Assembly (NCBI RefSeq): GCF_012395185.1
Contig: NZ_JAAZTU010000001.1
Coordinates: 1-64,000 of the forward strand
DNA: 64,000 nucleotides
Source: Vibrio aestuarianus
GTDB lineage: Bacteria > Pseudomonadota > Gammaproteobacteria > Enterobacterales > Vibrionaceae
Direction: 5' to 3'
Part shown: in pieces, positions 29,415 to 38,600 of the stretch
How the letters are laid out: each line of letters starts with the position of its first letter
How positions within the stretch are numbered: position 1 is the stretch's first letter
The notes under the pieces: model-generated
The model's input: the letters and a program-made list of their open reading frames with translations, nothing else
The model's database searches: none
What the model was told of the DNA's origin: nothing
Program-made: the position numbers and the translations under genes

Positions 29415-29565
29415 TGATTGATTATATTCAGTTTTTTTATTCTCTTTATTCTGCCTTTCCCAAGCTTTTTGCTTTTGAGCAACGATCTGTAGTGAATCAA
29501 CGACCCTCAACCTAATTTATTTATCGTGTGATTGGGTATAGTAGCCCGTTCATTCCTCATCTGTA

Positions 29566-29593
29566 TTGATTATGTAATTGGTCTGACCATTAT
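29566..29593 (+). promoter_or_regulatory. PdhR-type operator inside a candidate pdhR promoter
   Basis: AATTGGT-CTG-ACCATT at 29576-29591 matches the PdhR consensus (ATTGGTnnnACCAAT) except in the last bases. It lies between a candidate -35 TTGATT (29566-29571) and -10 CATTAT (29588-29593), spacing 16, which is a classic repressor position. Confidence 0.5.
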
Positions 29594-29713
29594 CTTTTCT
29601 GTTTTAACTTATTAATGTTATCAGTGTGTTTAAACGTGACCTGTTCTATGATTTAGGTCAAGTTTTGGCTGGACATCCGCGTTTTAATTATGTTAATTTC
29701 TGCACCAACTTGA

Positions 29714-29730
29714 AATTGGTATTACCAATT
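29714..29730 (+). promoter_or_regulatory. PdhR operator (perfect palindrome)
   Basis: AATTGGT-ATT-ACCAATT is a perfect palindromic match to the PdhR consensus, 30 nt upstream of the pdhR ATG. It implies pyruvate-responsive autoregulation of pdhR-aceEF. Confidence 0.8.
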
Positions 29731-29759
29731 GACTGCAAAGAGTAGAAGAATAATAAATT

Positions 29760-30527
29760 ATGGCTTATCAAAGGATTCGTCAGCCAAAACTCTCCGATGT
29801 TATCGAACAGGAGTTGGAAAGGTTGATAGTGGAAGGAACACTCTCTCCGGGGCAACAATTGCCACCAGAGCGAGAACTGGCAAAACAGTTCGAAGTGTCG
29901 CGTCCCTCTATCCGAGAAGCTATTCAACGTTTAGAAGCCAAGCGCCTATTAACTCGGCGTCAAGGTGGTGGAACGTTTGTTAGCGAGAATATCTGGAAAA
30001 GTTTTTCTGATCCTCTGCTAAATTTATTGTCTAGCCACTCTGAAACTCAGCTTGATTTACTTGAATCGCGACACGCGATGGAGGGTATTTCTGCCTATTT
30101 TGCAGCCTTGCGTGGTACTGAGGAAGATTTTGCTCGAATTCAATCCTGCCTAGCTAGAATTGGTGAGCAACAAGCAAAGAAAGAGATTGAAGCAGAAGCG
30201 TCCGCGGTGGTTGAGTTTTTAGTCGCTCTCACTGAAGCTGCACACAATGTGGTGCTTTTGCATATTGTCCGTAGCCTTGCACCATTGCTTGAGCAAAATG
30301 TTCTACAGAATTTAAAGCTATTACACCGCCGCCATGAAGTGGTGGAGAAAGTAAGTAAACACCGAGCTAATATCGTGGATGCGATTGTTTCTGGTCAGCC
30401 GGAAAAGGCGCGTGAAATGTCACATTCTCACTTAGCTTATATCGAAGAAACATTGTTGGATTTGACCAAAGAAGAGTCTCGCCGTGAGCGTTCTTTACGT
30501 CGAATTCAACAAGGTAATGAGTCGTAA
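29760..30527 (+). CDS. pdhR: Pyruvate dehydrogenase complex repressor PdhR
   Basis: GntR/FadR-family regulator (255 aa) that leaves DNA when it binds pyruvate. The N-terminal winged helix (about 8-75) shows [46 protein letters not shown] and the wing [11 protein letters not shown]. The FCD effector domain follows, with the conserved [19 protein letters not shown] near 101. First gene of pdhR-aceE-aceF, with two matching operators upstream. Confidence 0.96.
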   Translation: MAYQRIRQPKLSDVIEQELERLIVEGTLSPGQQLPPERELAKQFEVSRPSIREAIQRLEAKRLLTRRQGGGTFVSENIWKSFSDPLLNLLSSHSETQLDLLESRHAMEGISAYFAALRGTEEDFARIQSCLARIGEQQAKKEIEAEASAVVEFLVALTEAAHNVVLLHIVRSLAPLLEQNVLQNLKLLHRRHEVVEKVSKHRANIVDAIVSGQPEKAREMSHSHLAYIEETLLDLTKEESRRERSLRRIQQGNES

Positions 30528-30580
30528 ATTAGCGACTAATTGCTTGTTTATAGATCCAACCAACAGAAGGATAGATCTCC

Positions 30581-33256
30581 ATGTCTGACATGAAGCATGA
30601 CGTAGATGCACTGGAAACTCAGGAATGGCTAGCAGCCCTTGAGTCAGTTGTACGTGAAGAAGGTGTAGAGCGTGCTCAGTTTTTACTAGAGCAAGTTTTA
30701 GACAAAGCACGTCTAGACGGTGTTGATATGCCAACTGGTATTACTACCAACTACATCAACACGATTCCTGCAGCACAAGAGCCAGCTTACCCAGGTGACA
30801 CAACGCTTGAGCGTCGTATTCGCTCAATCATCCGTTGGAACGCGATCATGATCGTTCTACGTGCATCGAAAAAAGACCTTGAGCTTGGCGGCCACATGGC
30901 GTCATTCCAGTCTTCTGCTGCGTTCTACGAAACATGTTTTAACCACTTCTTCCGTGCCCCTAACGAAAAAGATGGTGGCGACTTGGTTTATTACCAAGGT
31001 CACATCTCTCCTGGGATCTACGCACGTGCTTTTGTTGAAGGCCGTTTAACTGCTGAACAGCTAGACAACTTCCGTCAAGAAGTGGATGGCAAGGGTATCC
31101 CTTCATATCCTCACCCTAAATTGATGCCTGAGTTCTGGCAATTCCCGACTGTATCTATGGGACTAGGTCCGATCTCTGCTATTTATCAAGCTCGCTTCCT
31201 TAAATACCTAGATGGCCGTGGTATGAAAGATACCAAAGAGCAACGTGTTTACGCGTTCCTAGGTGATGGTGAAATGGACGAGCCAGAATCACGCGGTGCA
31301 ATCTCGTTTGCCGCTCGTGAAAAACTCGATAATCTATGTTTCCTAATCAACTGTAACCTACAGCGTCTAGATGGCCCTGTTATGGGTAACGGCAGCATCA
31401 TCCAAGAACTAGAAGGCCTATTTAAAGGCGCTGGTTGGAATGTGGTTAAAGTTATCTGGGGTAGTAATTGGGATTCACTACTGGCAAAAGACACATCTGG
31501 TAAGCTTCTTCAACTAATGAATGAAACTATCGATGGTGACTACCAAACATTCAAATCTAAAGACGGCGCGTACGTACGTGAGCACTTCTTTGGTAAATAC
31601 CCAGAAACCGCAGCACTTGTTGCAGACATGACTGATGATGAGATCTTCGCGCTTAAGCGTGGTGGTCATGATTCATCTAAACTGTACGCAGCATTTAAAA
31701 ATGCACAAGAAACCAATGGTCGTCCTACTGTTATCCTAGCGAAAACAGTAAAAGGTTACGGCATGGGTGAAGCGGCAGAAGGTAAGAATATCGCACACCA
31801 AGTTAAGAAGATGGACATGACTCACGTACTTCACCTACGTGACCGTCTAGGCCTACAAGATCTGCTAACTGACGAAGCGGTAAAAGAACTGCCATACCTA
31901 ACGCTGGAAGAAGGCTCTAAAGAGCACGAATATCTACATGCTCGTCGTAAAGCACTAAAAGGTTACACGCCACAGCGTTTGCCTAAATTCACAGAAGAAT
32001 TAGTGATTCCACCAGTTGATGAATTCAAGCCGCTACTTGAAGAGCAGAAGCGTGATATTTCAACAACAATGGCATTTGTTCGTGCATTGAACGTTCTGCT
32101 TAAAGATAAAAACATTGGTAAGAACATTGTGCCAATTATTGCCGATGAAGCGCGTACATTTGGTATGGAAGGTCTATTCCGTCAAATCGGTATTTACAAT
32201 CCACACGGCCAGAACTACACCCCTCAAGATCGCGATATCGTTTCTTACTATAAAGAAGCAACATCAGGTCAGGTACTACAAGAAGGTATCAATGAGCTAG
32301 GTGCTATGTCTTCATGGGTTGCGGCTGCAACATCATACAGCACCAACAACCTGCCAATGATTCCGTTCTACATCTATTACTCCATGTTTGGTTTCCAACG
32401 TGTTGGCGATATGGCGTGGATGGCGGGCGATCAACAAGCTCGTGGTTTCTTACTGGGTGCAACAGCAGGTCGTACAACGCTTAACGGTGAAGGTCTACAG
32501 CACGAAGATGGCCACTCGCACATCATGGCGGGTACGGTTCCTAACTGTATTTCTTACGATCCAACCTTCGCTTATGAAGTGGCGGTAATCATGCAAGACG
32601 GTATCCGTCGTATGTATGGTGATCAAGAGAACGTGTTCTACTACCTAACTTTGATGAACGAAAACTACGCAATGCCAGCAATGCCAGAAGGCGCTGAAGA
32701 AGGCATTCGTAAGGGTATCTACAAATTAGAAAGCTACACTCCACAAGGAACGACTGGCTCTAAAGGTAAAGTTCAGTTAATGAGCTCAGGTACGATCATG
32801 AACGAAGTACGCAAAGCGGCTCAAATCTTAAGTGATGAGTACGGCGTGGCTTCAGATGTTTACTCGGTAACGTCATTCAACGAAGTAACTCGTGATGGCC
32901 AAGCTTGTGAGCGTTACAACATGCTTCACCCTGAAGCGCAGGCACAAGTTCCTTACATTCAAACGGTAATGGGTAGCGAACCTGCAATCGCAGCAACGGA
33001 TTACATGAAAAACTACGCCGAGCAAGTGCGTGCGTTTATCCCTGCTGAGTCTTTCAAAGTGTTGGGTACGGATGGTTTTGGTCGTTCAGACAGCCGCGAA
33101 AACTTACGTCGTCATTTCGAAGTGAACGCAGGTTATGTTGTGGTTGCAGCGTTAACTGAACTAGCGAAACGTGGCGAAGTTGAGAAATCTGTCATTGCGC
33201 AAGCAATTAAGAAATTCAACATCGATACTGAAAAAACAAACCCGCTATACGCTTAA
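30581..33256 (+). CDS. aceE: Pyruvate dehydrogenase E1 component
   Basis: Thiamine-diphosphate enzyme that decarboxylates pyruvate and acetylates the lipoyl groups of AceF. The 891-aa homodimeric type is that of gammaproteobacteria. The ThDP motif is visible as GDGEMDEPESRGAISFAAREKLDNLCFLINCN (about 230-260). The central region contains RTFGMEGLFRQIGIY, and LNGEGLQHEDGHSH is near 630. AGAAGGAT lies 8 nt before the ATG. It is 54 nt after pdhR and 20 nt before aceF, one operon. Confidence 0.98.
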   Translation: MSDMKHDVDALETQEWLAALESVVREEGVERAQFLLEQVLDKARLDGVDMPTGITTNYINTIPAAQEPAYPGDTTLERRIRSIIRWNAIMIVLRASKKDLELGGHMASFQSSAAFYETCFNHFFRAPNEKDGGDLVYYQGHISPGIYARAFVEGRLTAEQLDNFRQEVDGKGIPSYPHPKLMPEFWQFPTVSMGLGPISAIYQARFLKYLDGRGMKDTKEQRVYAFLGDGEMDEPESRGAISFAAREKLDNLCFLINCNLQRLDGPVMGNGSIIQELEGLFKGAGWNVVKVIWGSNWDSLLAKDTSGKLLQLMNETIDGDYQTFKSKDGAYVREHFFGKYPETAALVADMTDDEIFALKRGGHDSSKLYAAFKNAQETNGRPTVILAKTVKGYGMGEAAEGKNIAHQVKKMDMTHVLHLRDRLGLQDLLTDEAVKELPYLTLEEGSKEHEYLHARRKALKGYTPQRLPKFTEELVIPPVDEFKPLLEEQKRDISTTMAFVRALNVLLKDKNIGKNIVPIIADEARTFGMEGLFRQIGIYNPHGQNYTPQDRDIVSYYKEATSGQVLQEGINELGAMSSWVAAATSYSTNNLPMIPFYIYYSMFGFQRVGDMAWMAGDQQARGFLLGATAGRTTLNGEGLQHEDGHSHIMAGTVPNCISYDPTFAYEVAVIMQDGIRRMYGDQENVFYYLTLMNENYAMPAMPEGAEEGIRKGIYKLESYTPQGTTGSKGKVQLMSSGTIMNEVRKAAQILSDEYGVASDVYSVTSFNEVTRDGQACERYNMLHPEAQAQVPYIQTVMGSEPAIAATDYMKNYAEQVRAFIPAESFKVLGTDGFGRSDSRENLRRHFEVNAGYVVVAALTELAKRGEVEKSVIAQAIKKFNIDTEKTNPLYA

Positions 33257-33275
33257 TTGAAGGTAGGAAAGAATA

Positions 33276-35144
33276 ATGGCAATCGAAATTAATGTACCTG
33301 ACATTGGTGCGGATGAGGTTGAAGTTACTGAAATTCTTGTCAGCGTTGGCGACAAGGTTGAAGAAGAACAGTCTCTTATTACTGTAGAAGGCGATAAGGC
33401 TTCTATGGAGGTTCCTGCCTCTCAAGCAGGTATTGTTAAAGAAATCAAAATCGCTGAAGGTGATAAAGTCTCTACTGGTTCATTGATTATGATCTTTGAA
33501 GCAGAAGGTGCAGCAGCGCCAGCTGCAGTTGAAGTAGCTCCAGCAACTGCTCCTGTGGCAGCATCAGCAAGCGAGCTTAAAGAAGTACATGTTCCAGATA
33601 TTGGCGGTGATGAAGTAGAAGTCACTGAAATCATGGTCGCTATCGGCGATGCAATCGAAGAAGAGCAATCTCTATTGACGGTTGAAGGCGACAAAGCTTC
33701 TATGGAAGTTCCAGCGCCATTCGCAGGTACGCTGAAAGAGATCAAAGTAGCAGCAGGCGATAAAGTAACGACTGGCTCTCTAATCATGGTATTTGAAGTT
33801 GCAGGTTCAGGCGTAGCCGCGGCTCCTGCTGCTGTAGCGGCACCAATGGCGGCAGCTCCGACCGCTTCTGCAGCGAAAGAAGTCAACGTTCCAGATATCG
33901 GTGGTGATGAAGTAGAAGTGACTGAAATCATGGTAGCCGTTGGCGATACCGTGGAAGAAGAGCAATCTCTAATCACGGTTGAAGGCGACAAAGCTTCAAT
34001 GGAAGTGCCAGCACCGTTTGCCGGTGTAGTGAAAGAAATCAAGATTGCAACAGGCGATAAAGTATCGACTGGCTCGTTAATCATGGTCTTTGAAGTAGCA
34101 GGTGCAGCACCAGTTGCAGCTCCTGCTCAAGCAGCGGCACCAGTAGCACCAAAAGCTGAAGTGACTAAACCAGCGACAGTAGCAACCGCTGAGTTTGAAG
34201 AGAACAATGAGTATTCTCATGCTTCTCCAGTTGTTCGTCGTCTTGCACGTGAATTTGGCGTTAATCTATCTAAGGTGAAAGGTTCTGGTCGTAAGAGCCG
34301 TATCCTAAAAGAAGATGTGCAAAATTATGTGAAAGAAGCACTTAAGCGTCTTGAATCTGGTTCGGCAGCAGCGGCTTCTGGTAAAGGTGATGGCGCAGCA
34401 CTTGGCCTCCTACCTTGGCCAAAAGTTGATTTCAGCAAGTTTGGTGAAACTGAAGTTCAGCCACTTTCTCGTATCAAGAAGATCTCGGGTGCTAACTTGC
34501 ACCGTAACTGGGTGATGATCCCACACGTTACCCAATGGGATAACGCTGATATCACCGAGCTTGAGAACTTCCGTAAAGAGCAAAATGCGATTGAAGCGAA
34601 GAAAGATACAGGCATGAAGATCACGCCACTCGTGTTCATCATGAAAGCTGTAGCGAAAGCTCTAGAAGCGTTCCCAGCATTTAACTCTTCACTTTCTGAC
34701 GATGGCGAAAGCTTGATTCTGAAGAAATACGTAAACGTGGGTATTGCGGTTGATACGCCAAATGGTCTCGTTGTTCCTGTCTTCAAAGATGTGAACAAAA
34801 AAGGCATTTACGAGCTATCAGCTGAGCTTGCTGAAGTATCGAAGAAAGCACGTGCTGGTAAACTGACAGCGGCAGATATGCAGGGTGGTTGTTTCACTAT
34901 CTCTAGCCTAGGTGGCATTGGTGGTACTGCATTTACGCCAATCGTCAATGCGCCAGAAGTGGGTATTCTTGGTGTGTCTAAATCAGAGATCAAGCCTGTG
35001 TGGAACGGCAAAGAGTTCGAACCACGCCTACAACTTCCACTCTCTCTATCATACGACCACCGTGTGATCGATGGTGCGGAAGGTGCACGCTTCATCACTT
35101 TCCTAAATGGTGCATTATCAGACATTCGCCGTCTGGTTTTGTAA
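33276..35144 (+). CDS. aceF: Pyruvate dehydrogenase E2 (dihydrolipoamide acetyltransferase), three lipoyl domains
   Basis: Core of the complex: transfers acetyl groups from lipoate to CoA. Three tandem lipoyl domains each carry [12 protein letters not shown] with lipoyl lysines K41, K140 and K239. They are separated by Ala/Pro-rich flexible linkers. A peripheral-subunit-binding domain ([37 protein letters not shown], about 310-350) and the acetyltransferase domain ending in [15 protein letters not shown] (H595, D599) follow. The lipoyl repeats are similar at DNA level, especially the second and third. Length is 622 aa. Confidence 0.98.
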   Translation: MAIEINVPDIGADEVEVTEILVSVGDKVEEEQSLITVEGDKASMEVPASQAGIVKEIKIAEGDKVSTGSLIMIFEAEGAAAPAAVEVAPATAPVAASASELKEVHVPDIGGDEVEVTEIMVAIGDAIEEEQSLLTVEGDKASMEVPAPFAGTLKEIKVAAGDKVTTGSLIMVFEVAGSGVAAAPAAVAAPMAAAPTASAAKEVNVPDIGGDEVEVTEIMVAVGDTVEEEQSLITVEGDKASMEVPAPFAGVVKEIKIATGDKVSTGSLIMVFEVAGAAPVAAPAQAAAPVAPKAEVTKPATVATAEFEENNEYSHASPVVRRLAREFGVNLSKVKGSGRKSRILKEDVQNYVKEALKRLESGSAAAASGKGDGAALGLLPWPKVDFSKFGETEVQPLSRIKKISGANLHRNWVMIPHVTQWDNADITELENFRKEQNAIEAKKDTGMKITPLVFIMKAVAKALEAFPAFNSSLSDDGESLILKKYVNVGIAVDTPNGLVVPVFKDVNKKGIYELSAELAEVSKKARAGKLTAADMQGGCFTISSLGGIGGTAFTPIVNAPEVGILGVSKSEIKPVWNGKEFEPRLQLPLSLSYDHRVIDGAEGARFITFLNGALSDIRRLVL

Positions 35145-35164
35145 GCCAAGTTTAGTTAATGATA

Positions 35165-35184
35165 GGGCGGCGATTAAGCCGCCC
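35165..35184 (+). terminator. Hairpin after aceF
   Basis: GGGCGGC, a GATTAA loop and GCCGCCC form a 7-bp GC stem 20 nt after aceF. It is followed by TCGTTAAC rather than a T run, so it may be a partial terminator or RNA 3'-end protector ahead of lpd. Confidence 0.5.
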
Positions 35185-35408
35185 TCGTTAACACGAATAA
35201 CAAGATGATTGGATTACGAACACTTTTTCCTAATCGAATTGTCGTCTAGCTCACAGGCTAAATGGATTTACTTTTCACACCATTAACATCTCTGTAAACT
35301 GTTGCGGTCTGAAAAATATCTCGTTTTAAGTAATTCGTTTTTAATAACAAAACAAATAGATAGAACACCCACTCAGCCTGTTAGGGATAATGACTACAAG
35401 AGGTCAAA

Positions 35409-36836
35409 ATGAGCAAAGAAATCAAAGCCCAAGTGGTAGTGCTTGGTGCCGGTCCTGCTGGTTACTCCGCTGCATTCCGCTGTGCAGACTTAGGTCTTGA
35501 AACAGTACTTATTGAACGTTACAGCACCCTTGGTGGTGTGTGTTTGAACGTGGGTTGTATCCCATCTAAAGCACTACTTCACGTAGCGAAAGTTATTGAA
35601 GAAGCGAAAGCGCTTGCTGAGCATGGTATCGTATTTGGTGAACCACAAACTGACATCGACAAAATTCGTCTTTGGAAAGAAAAAGTGATCAACCAACTGA
35701 CAGGCGGTCTTGGCGGTATGGCTAAGATGCGTAAAGTCACCGTTGTTAACGGTTTTGGTAAATTTACTGGCCCTAATGCTATCGAAGTTGAAGGTGAAGA
35801 CGGCAAAACCGTAGTTAATTTCGATAACGCTATCGTTGCAGCGGGTTCTCGCCCAATTAAACTACCATTCATTCCTCATGAAGACCCACGCATTTGGGAT
35901 TCAACTGATGCACTTGAACTGAAAGAAGTTCCTGGAAAGCTGTTGATCATGGGTGGCGGTATTATCGGTTTGGAAATGGCGACGGTTTACCACTCGCTTG
36001 GTTCTAAAATTGATGTGGTTGAAATGTTTGACCAACTTATCCCAGCGGCGGATAAAGACATGGTCAAAGTTTACACCAAACGTATCAAAGACAAATTTAA
36101 CCTGATGCTTGAAACGAAAGTGACGGCTGTTGAAGCGAAAGAAGATGGTATCTACGTTTCAATGGAAGGCAAAAAAGCACCAGCGGAAGCTGAGCGTTAT
36201 GATGCAGTCCTTGTTGCTATCGGCCGTGTACCAAATGGTAAGCTGATGGATGCTGAAAAAGCAGGTATTGAAGTGGATGAGCGTGGCTTTATCAATGTGG
36301 ATAAGCAAATGCGCACGAATGTTCCTCATATCTTCGCTATCGGTGATATTGTTGGTCAACCAATGTTGGCTCACAAAGGTGTGCATGAAGGTCACGTAGC
36401 GGCAGAAGTTATTTCAGGTAAGAAACACTACTTTGACCCTAAAGTAATCCCTTCAATTGCGTATACTGAGCCAGAAGTCGCTTGGGTTGGTAAAACTGAA
36501 AAAGAAGCGAAAGCAGAAGGCATTAGCTACGAAGTAGCGACATTCCCTTGGGCAGCTTCTGGTCGTGCAATCGCTTCTGATTGTGCAGACGGTATGACCA
36601 AGCTTATTTTTGATAAAGAGACTCATCGTGTTATTGGTGGTGCTATCGTTGGTACTAACGGTGGTGAACTACTGGGTGAAATTGGTCTTGCTATCGAGAT
36701 GGGTTGTGATGCCGAAGATATCGCATTGACGATTCATGCTCACCCAACGCTACACGAGTCTGTTGGTCTTGCGGCTGAAGTGTTTGAAGGTACGATTACT
36801 GACCTTCCAAACGCGAAAGCGAAAAAGAAAAAGTAA
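35409..36836 (+). CDS. lpd: Dihydrolipoamide dehydrogenase
   Basis: FAD enzyme that reoxidises dihydrolipoyl groups with NAD+; shared by pyruvate and 2-oxoglutarate dehydrogenases and the glycine cleavage system. The 475-aa protein has the FAD-binding VVVLGAGPAGYSAAFR, the redox disulfide C45/C50 in GGVCLNVGCIPSK, the NAD-binding GGGIIGLEMATVYHSLG near 183, and the C-terminal catalytic HAHPTLHE. A 264-nt gap after aceF points to a separate promoter, consistent with use by several complexes. Confidence 0.98.
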   Translation: MSKEIKAQVVVLGAGPAGYSAAFRCADLGLETVLIERYSTLGGVCLNVGCIPSKALLHVAKVIEEAKALAEHGIVFGEPQTDIDKIRLWKEKVINQLTGGLGGMAKMRKVTVVNGFGKFTGPNAIEVEGEDGKTVVNFDNAIVAAGSRPIKLPFIPHEDPRIWDSTDALELKEVPGKLLIMGGGIIGLEMATVYHSLGSKIDVVEMFDQLIPAADKDMVKVYTKRIKDKFNLMLETKVTAVEAKEDGIYVSMEGKKAPAEAERYDAVLVAIGRVPNGKLMDAEKAGIEVDERGFINVDKQMRTNVPHIFAIGDIVGQPMLAHKGVHEGHVAAEVISGKKHYFDPKVIPSIAYTEPEVAWVGKTEKEAKAEGISYEVATFPWAASGRAIASDCADGMTKLIFDKETHRVIGGAIVGTNGGELLGEIGLAIEMGCDAEDIALTIHAHPTLHESVGLAAEVFEGTITDLPNAKAKKKK

Positions 36837-36858
36837 TGACCTAATCGTCAGATAAAGA

Positions 36859-36885
36859 AAAACCGCTGAAGCCAGCGGTTTTTTT
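36859..36885. terminator. Bidirectional terminator lpd / luxR-family gene
   Basis: AAAACCGCTG, an AAGC loop and CAGCGGTTTT with T run on the right and A run on the left, between converging genes. Confidence 0.92.
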
Positions 36886-36905
36886 ATGCTCTTATCGATC
36901 AGATA

Positions 36906-37523
36906 TTAGTGCTCTTTTTTGTAGATGCACAGCATATTTAGGTAGCTTTTCACTAGCATGCGCATGCTTTCTTCATTCGGTAGGCGATTTGCCTGAATAA
37001 AGAGCGAGTAGCAGATACCGTGGAAAAGTGTCGCCAGATCTTCAGGATCATGTTCGTTGCATACTTCACCACGTTCGATAGCCTTAATAAACATATTCTT
37101 GACTAGTAATTGATTGGTGCGGTTTGTAGAAACAAACAGTGGCCAAACTTCTTCACGTGTCGAAGCACTCCACTCAAACCACACTTTTAACCAGTGGCAG
37201 TCATTAACCACAAGGCTAACCATGGCGGTAGTAATGTTGGTTAAGTTCTCTTTTGCGTACAGATCAAGGTCGATATTATCAGCGAGAAAGTTAGAAAATT
37301 GGCATACAACGTGCGTTAATACGTCATCCACTAAATCTTCGCGAGTTGGGAAGTAATTGAACACCGTTGCAACAGAAACCTGTGCAATTTCAGCGATATC
37401 GGCATGACCACCACGGCCAATGCCTCGTTTTGCAAACACTTCAAGAGCGATTTCCATCAATTGAAGTTTACGCTTTTGTGGTGATAAGCGCGTTCTGGGG
37501 CGTTTCTCTATAGATGCGTCCAT
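36906..37523 (-). CDS. hapR: Quorum-sensing master regulator, LuxR/HapR/SmcR/OpaR family (TetR type)
   Basis: TetR-fold regulator (205 aa) at the output of the Vibrio LuxO-Qrr quorum pathway. The N-terminus MDASIEKRPRTRLSPQKRKLQLMEIALEVFAKRGIGRGGHAD and helix-turn-helix IAEIAQVSVATVFNYFPTREDLV (about 45-68) are hallmark sequences. The ligand-domain block CHWLKVWFEWSASTREEVWPLFVSTNRTNQLL is also nearly invariant in this family. Species names differ (luxR, hapR, smcR, opaR, vanT, litR); the symbol is a family label. It controls virulence, biofilm, competence and luminescence genes in relatives. TAAGGA precedes the ATG. Divergent from hpt, converging on lpd. Qrr pairing in the leader is expected but I could not place it. 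Confidence 0.95.
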   Translation of the reverse strand: MDASIEKRPRTRLSPQKRKLQLMEIALEVFAKRGIGRGGHADIAEIAQVSVATVFNYFPTREDLVDDVLTHVVCQFSNFLADNIDLDLYAKENLTNITTAMVSLVVNDCHWLKVWFEWSASTREEVWPLFVSTNRTNQLLVKNMFIKAIERGEVCNEHDPEDLATLFHGICYSLFIQANRLPNEESMRMLVKSYLNMLCIYKKEH

Positions 37524-37856
37524 AATTTTTTAATCCTTACCATTTGACGTTTTGTATTGAGCTTTCCGCTCTAATGATTATTTTATTAATTGCTTTTAAA
37601 GCTTCATGAGTGTACTGCTGCATATGATGTAGGTCAAATAATATGAGCCTGTTTTTTGTTCAATTGTGTTAAATGCAATCATATTCAAGTGGTTTTATTG
37701 TTTGAATTGAAATTAACGGTCAATCGGTACAAAGCAAGCCTCATTTAACTATCCCGTGCAGCGGTGGTACTATATGTACCAAGCTAGTTACGCGACGCCA
37801 TCATTACGTAAAACAGTGATCGTAAAGCGTGTCGCATCACCTAAAAAGAGAACAGT
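37524..37856. other. Divergent control region between the LuxR/HapR-family gene and hpt
   Basis: 333 nt without a gene, AT-rich next to the regulator. It contains a LuxR-box-like sequence (37573-37591) and a TGGTAC-N5-GTACCA palindrome (37765-37781). Confidence 0.55.
37573..37591 (-). promoter_or_regulatory. Candidate LuxR/HapR autoregulatory site
   Basis: On the minus strand AATTAATAAAATAATCATT agrees at 12 of 16 central positions with the palindromic LuxR consensus half-sites (TTGATAA / TTATCAA). It lies 50-70 nt upstream of the regulator's ATG. Autorepression is known for the family; this site is a proposal only. Confidence 0.35.
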
Positions 37857-38387
37857 ATGAAGCATACAGTTGAAGTGATGATTTCTGAGGAAATTGTTCA
37901 GGAACGAATTCGTGAATTAGGCAAACAGATCACCGAACATTATCAGGGCAGTGAAGATTTGGTCATGGTTGGCTTGCTACGCGGTTCATTTGTATTTATG
38001 GCAGACCTTGCTCGTAACATTGATTTGGTTCACCAAGTTGATTTTATGACGGCATCTAGCTATGGCAATACGATGGAAAGCTCACGTGATGTTCGTATCT
38101 TAAAAGATCTGGATGATGACATTAAAGGCAAAGATGTGTTGTTGGTTGAAGATATTATCGATACGGGTAATACCTTGAACAAAGTAAAAGAGATCCTTTC
38201 GTTACGTGAACCTAAGTCCATCCACATTTGTACTTTGCTTGATAAGCCTTCACGCCGTGAAGTACCTGTGGATGTAAAATGGATTGGTTTCGAAATCCCT
38301 GATGAGTTTGTGGTTGGGGTCGGTATCGATTACGCACAAAAATATCGTCATTTGCCGTTTATTGGCAAAGTTGTGCCACAAGAGTAA
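37857..38387 (+). CDS. hpt: Hypoxanthine phosphoribosyltransferase
   Basis: Purine salvage enzyme joining hypoxanthine (or guanine) to PRPP. It has 176 aa, with the PRPP-binding motif [14 protein letters not shown] near residue 98, the loop [15 protein letters not shown] near 43 and [10 protein letters not shown] near 63. It is single and divergent from the LuxR/HapR-family gene, the arrangement also known for V. cholerae hapR. Confidence 0.96.
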   Translation: MKHTVEVMISEEIVQERIRELGKQITEHYQGSEDLVMVGLLRGSFVFMADLARNIDLVHQVDFMTASSYGNTMESSRDVRILKDLDDDIKGKDVLLVEDIIDTGNTLNKVKEILSLREPKSIHICTLLDKPSRREVPVDVKWIGFEIPDEFVVGVGIDYAQKYRHLPFIGKVVPQE

Positions 38388-38400
38388 GTTAACGAAGATA

Positions 38401-38566
38401 TGATACCAATTGTAGTAAATAACTGTTCATCCTGGCTGGTTAAAATGCTCGATAACTGCGTTAGAATTTTTTATTGTAGACTAACTACTTATCGAAAAAT
38501 TCTGCCTTGTTCTCAAGCCTTTTTCCTGCGCTATTTCTGATCACTTATTTACTGTGATTGGTATGA
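38401..38566. repeat. Vibrio-type palindromic intergenic repeat (MITE-like)
   Basis: A ~165-bp imperfect palindrome. The left end, TGATACCAAT then AGTAAATAA, is mirrored by the right end, TTATTTACT then ATTGGTATGA. An inner pair, AGAATTTTT and AAAAATTCT, flanks TAGACTAACTACTTA. No coding frame. I recall closely similar elements scattered between genes in many Vibrio genomes. A non-autonomous element or folded RNA is the likely nature. Confidence 0.75.
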
Positions 38567-38568
38567 TA

Positions 38569-38594
38569 AAGAGCCCACTATTGAGTGGGCTCTT
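38569..38594 (-). terminator. Terminator of the carbonic anhydrase gene
   Basis: AAGAGCCCACT, a 4-nt loop and AGTGGGCTCTT form a perfect 11-bp stem 6 nt beyond the minus-strand stop codon, with a short T run. Confidence 0.8.
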
Positions 38595-38600
38595 GGTATT

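Larger units (their letters stand above)
29377..29759. other. Intergenic region recJ to pdhR
   Basis: 383 nt without a gene. It begins with a perfect inverted repeat, CTACTGATGCC (29383-29393) and GGCATCAGTAG (29404-29414), 10-nt loop, a possible recJ 3'-end structure but with no T run at once after it. The rest is the pdhR control region with two PdhR-type operators. Confidence 0.6.

Noticed and set aside
33422..34084. 220-codon open frame antisense to aceF
   Set aside because: It is opposite the repeated lipoyl domains; its Ser/Thr/Ala-rich repeats mirror the repeats of aceF. A shadow frame.
37524..37572. Qrr sRNA pairing site in the leader of the LuxR/HapR-family gene
   Set aside because: Expected from the pathway, but without Qrr sequences from this genome I could not align a pairing region reliably.
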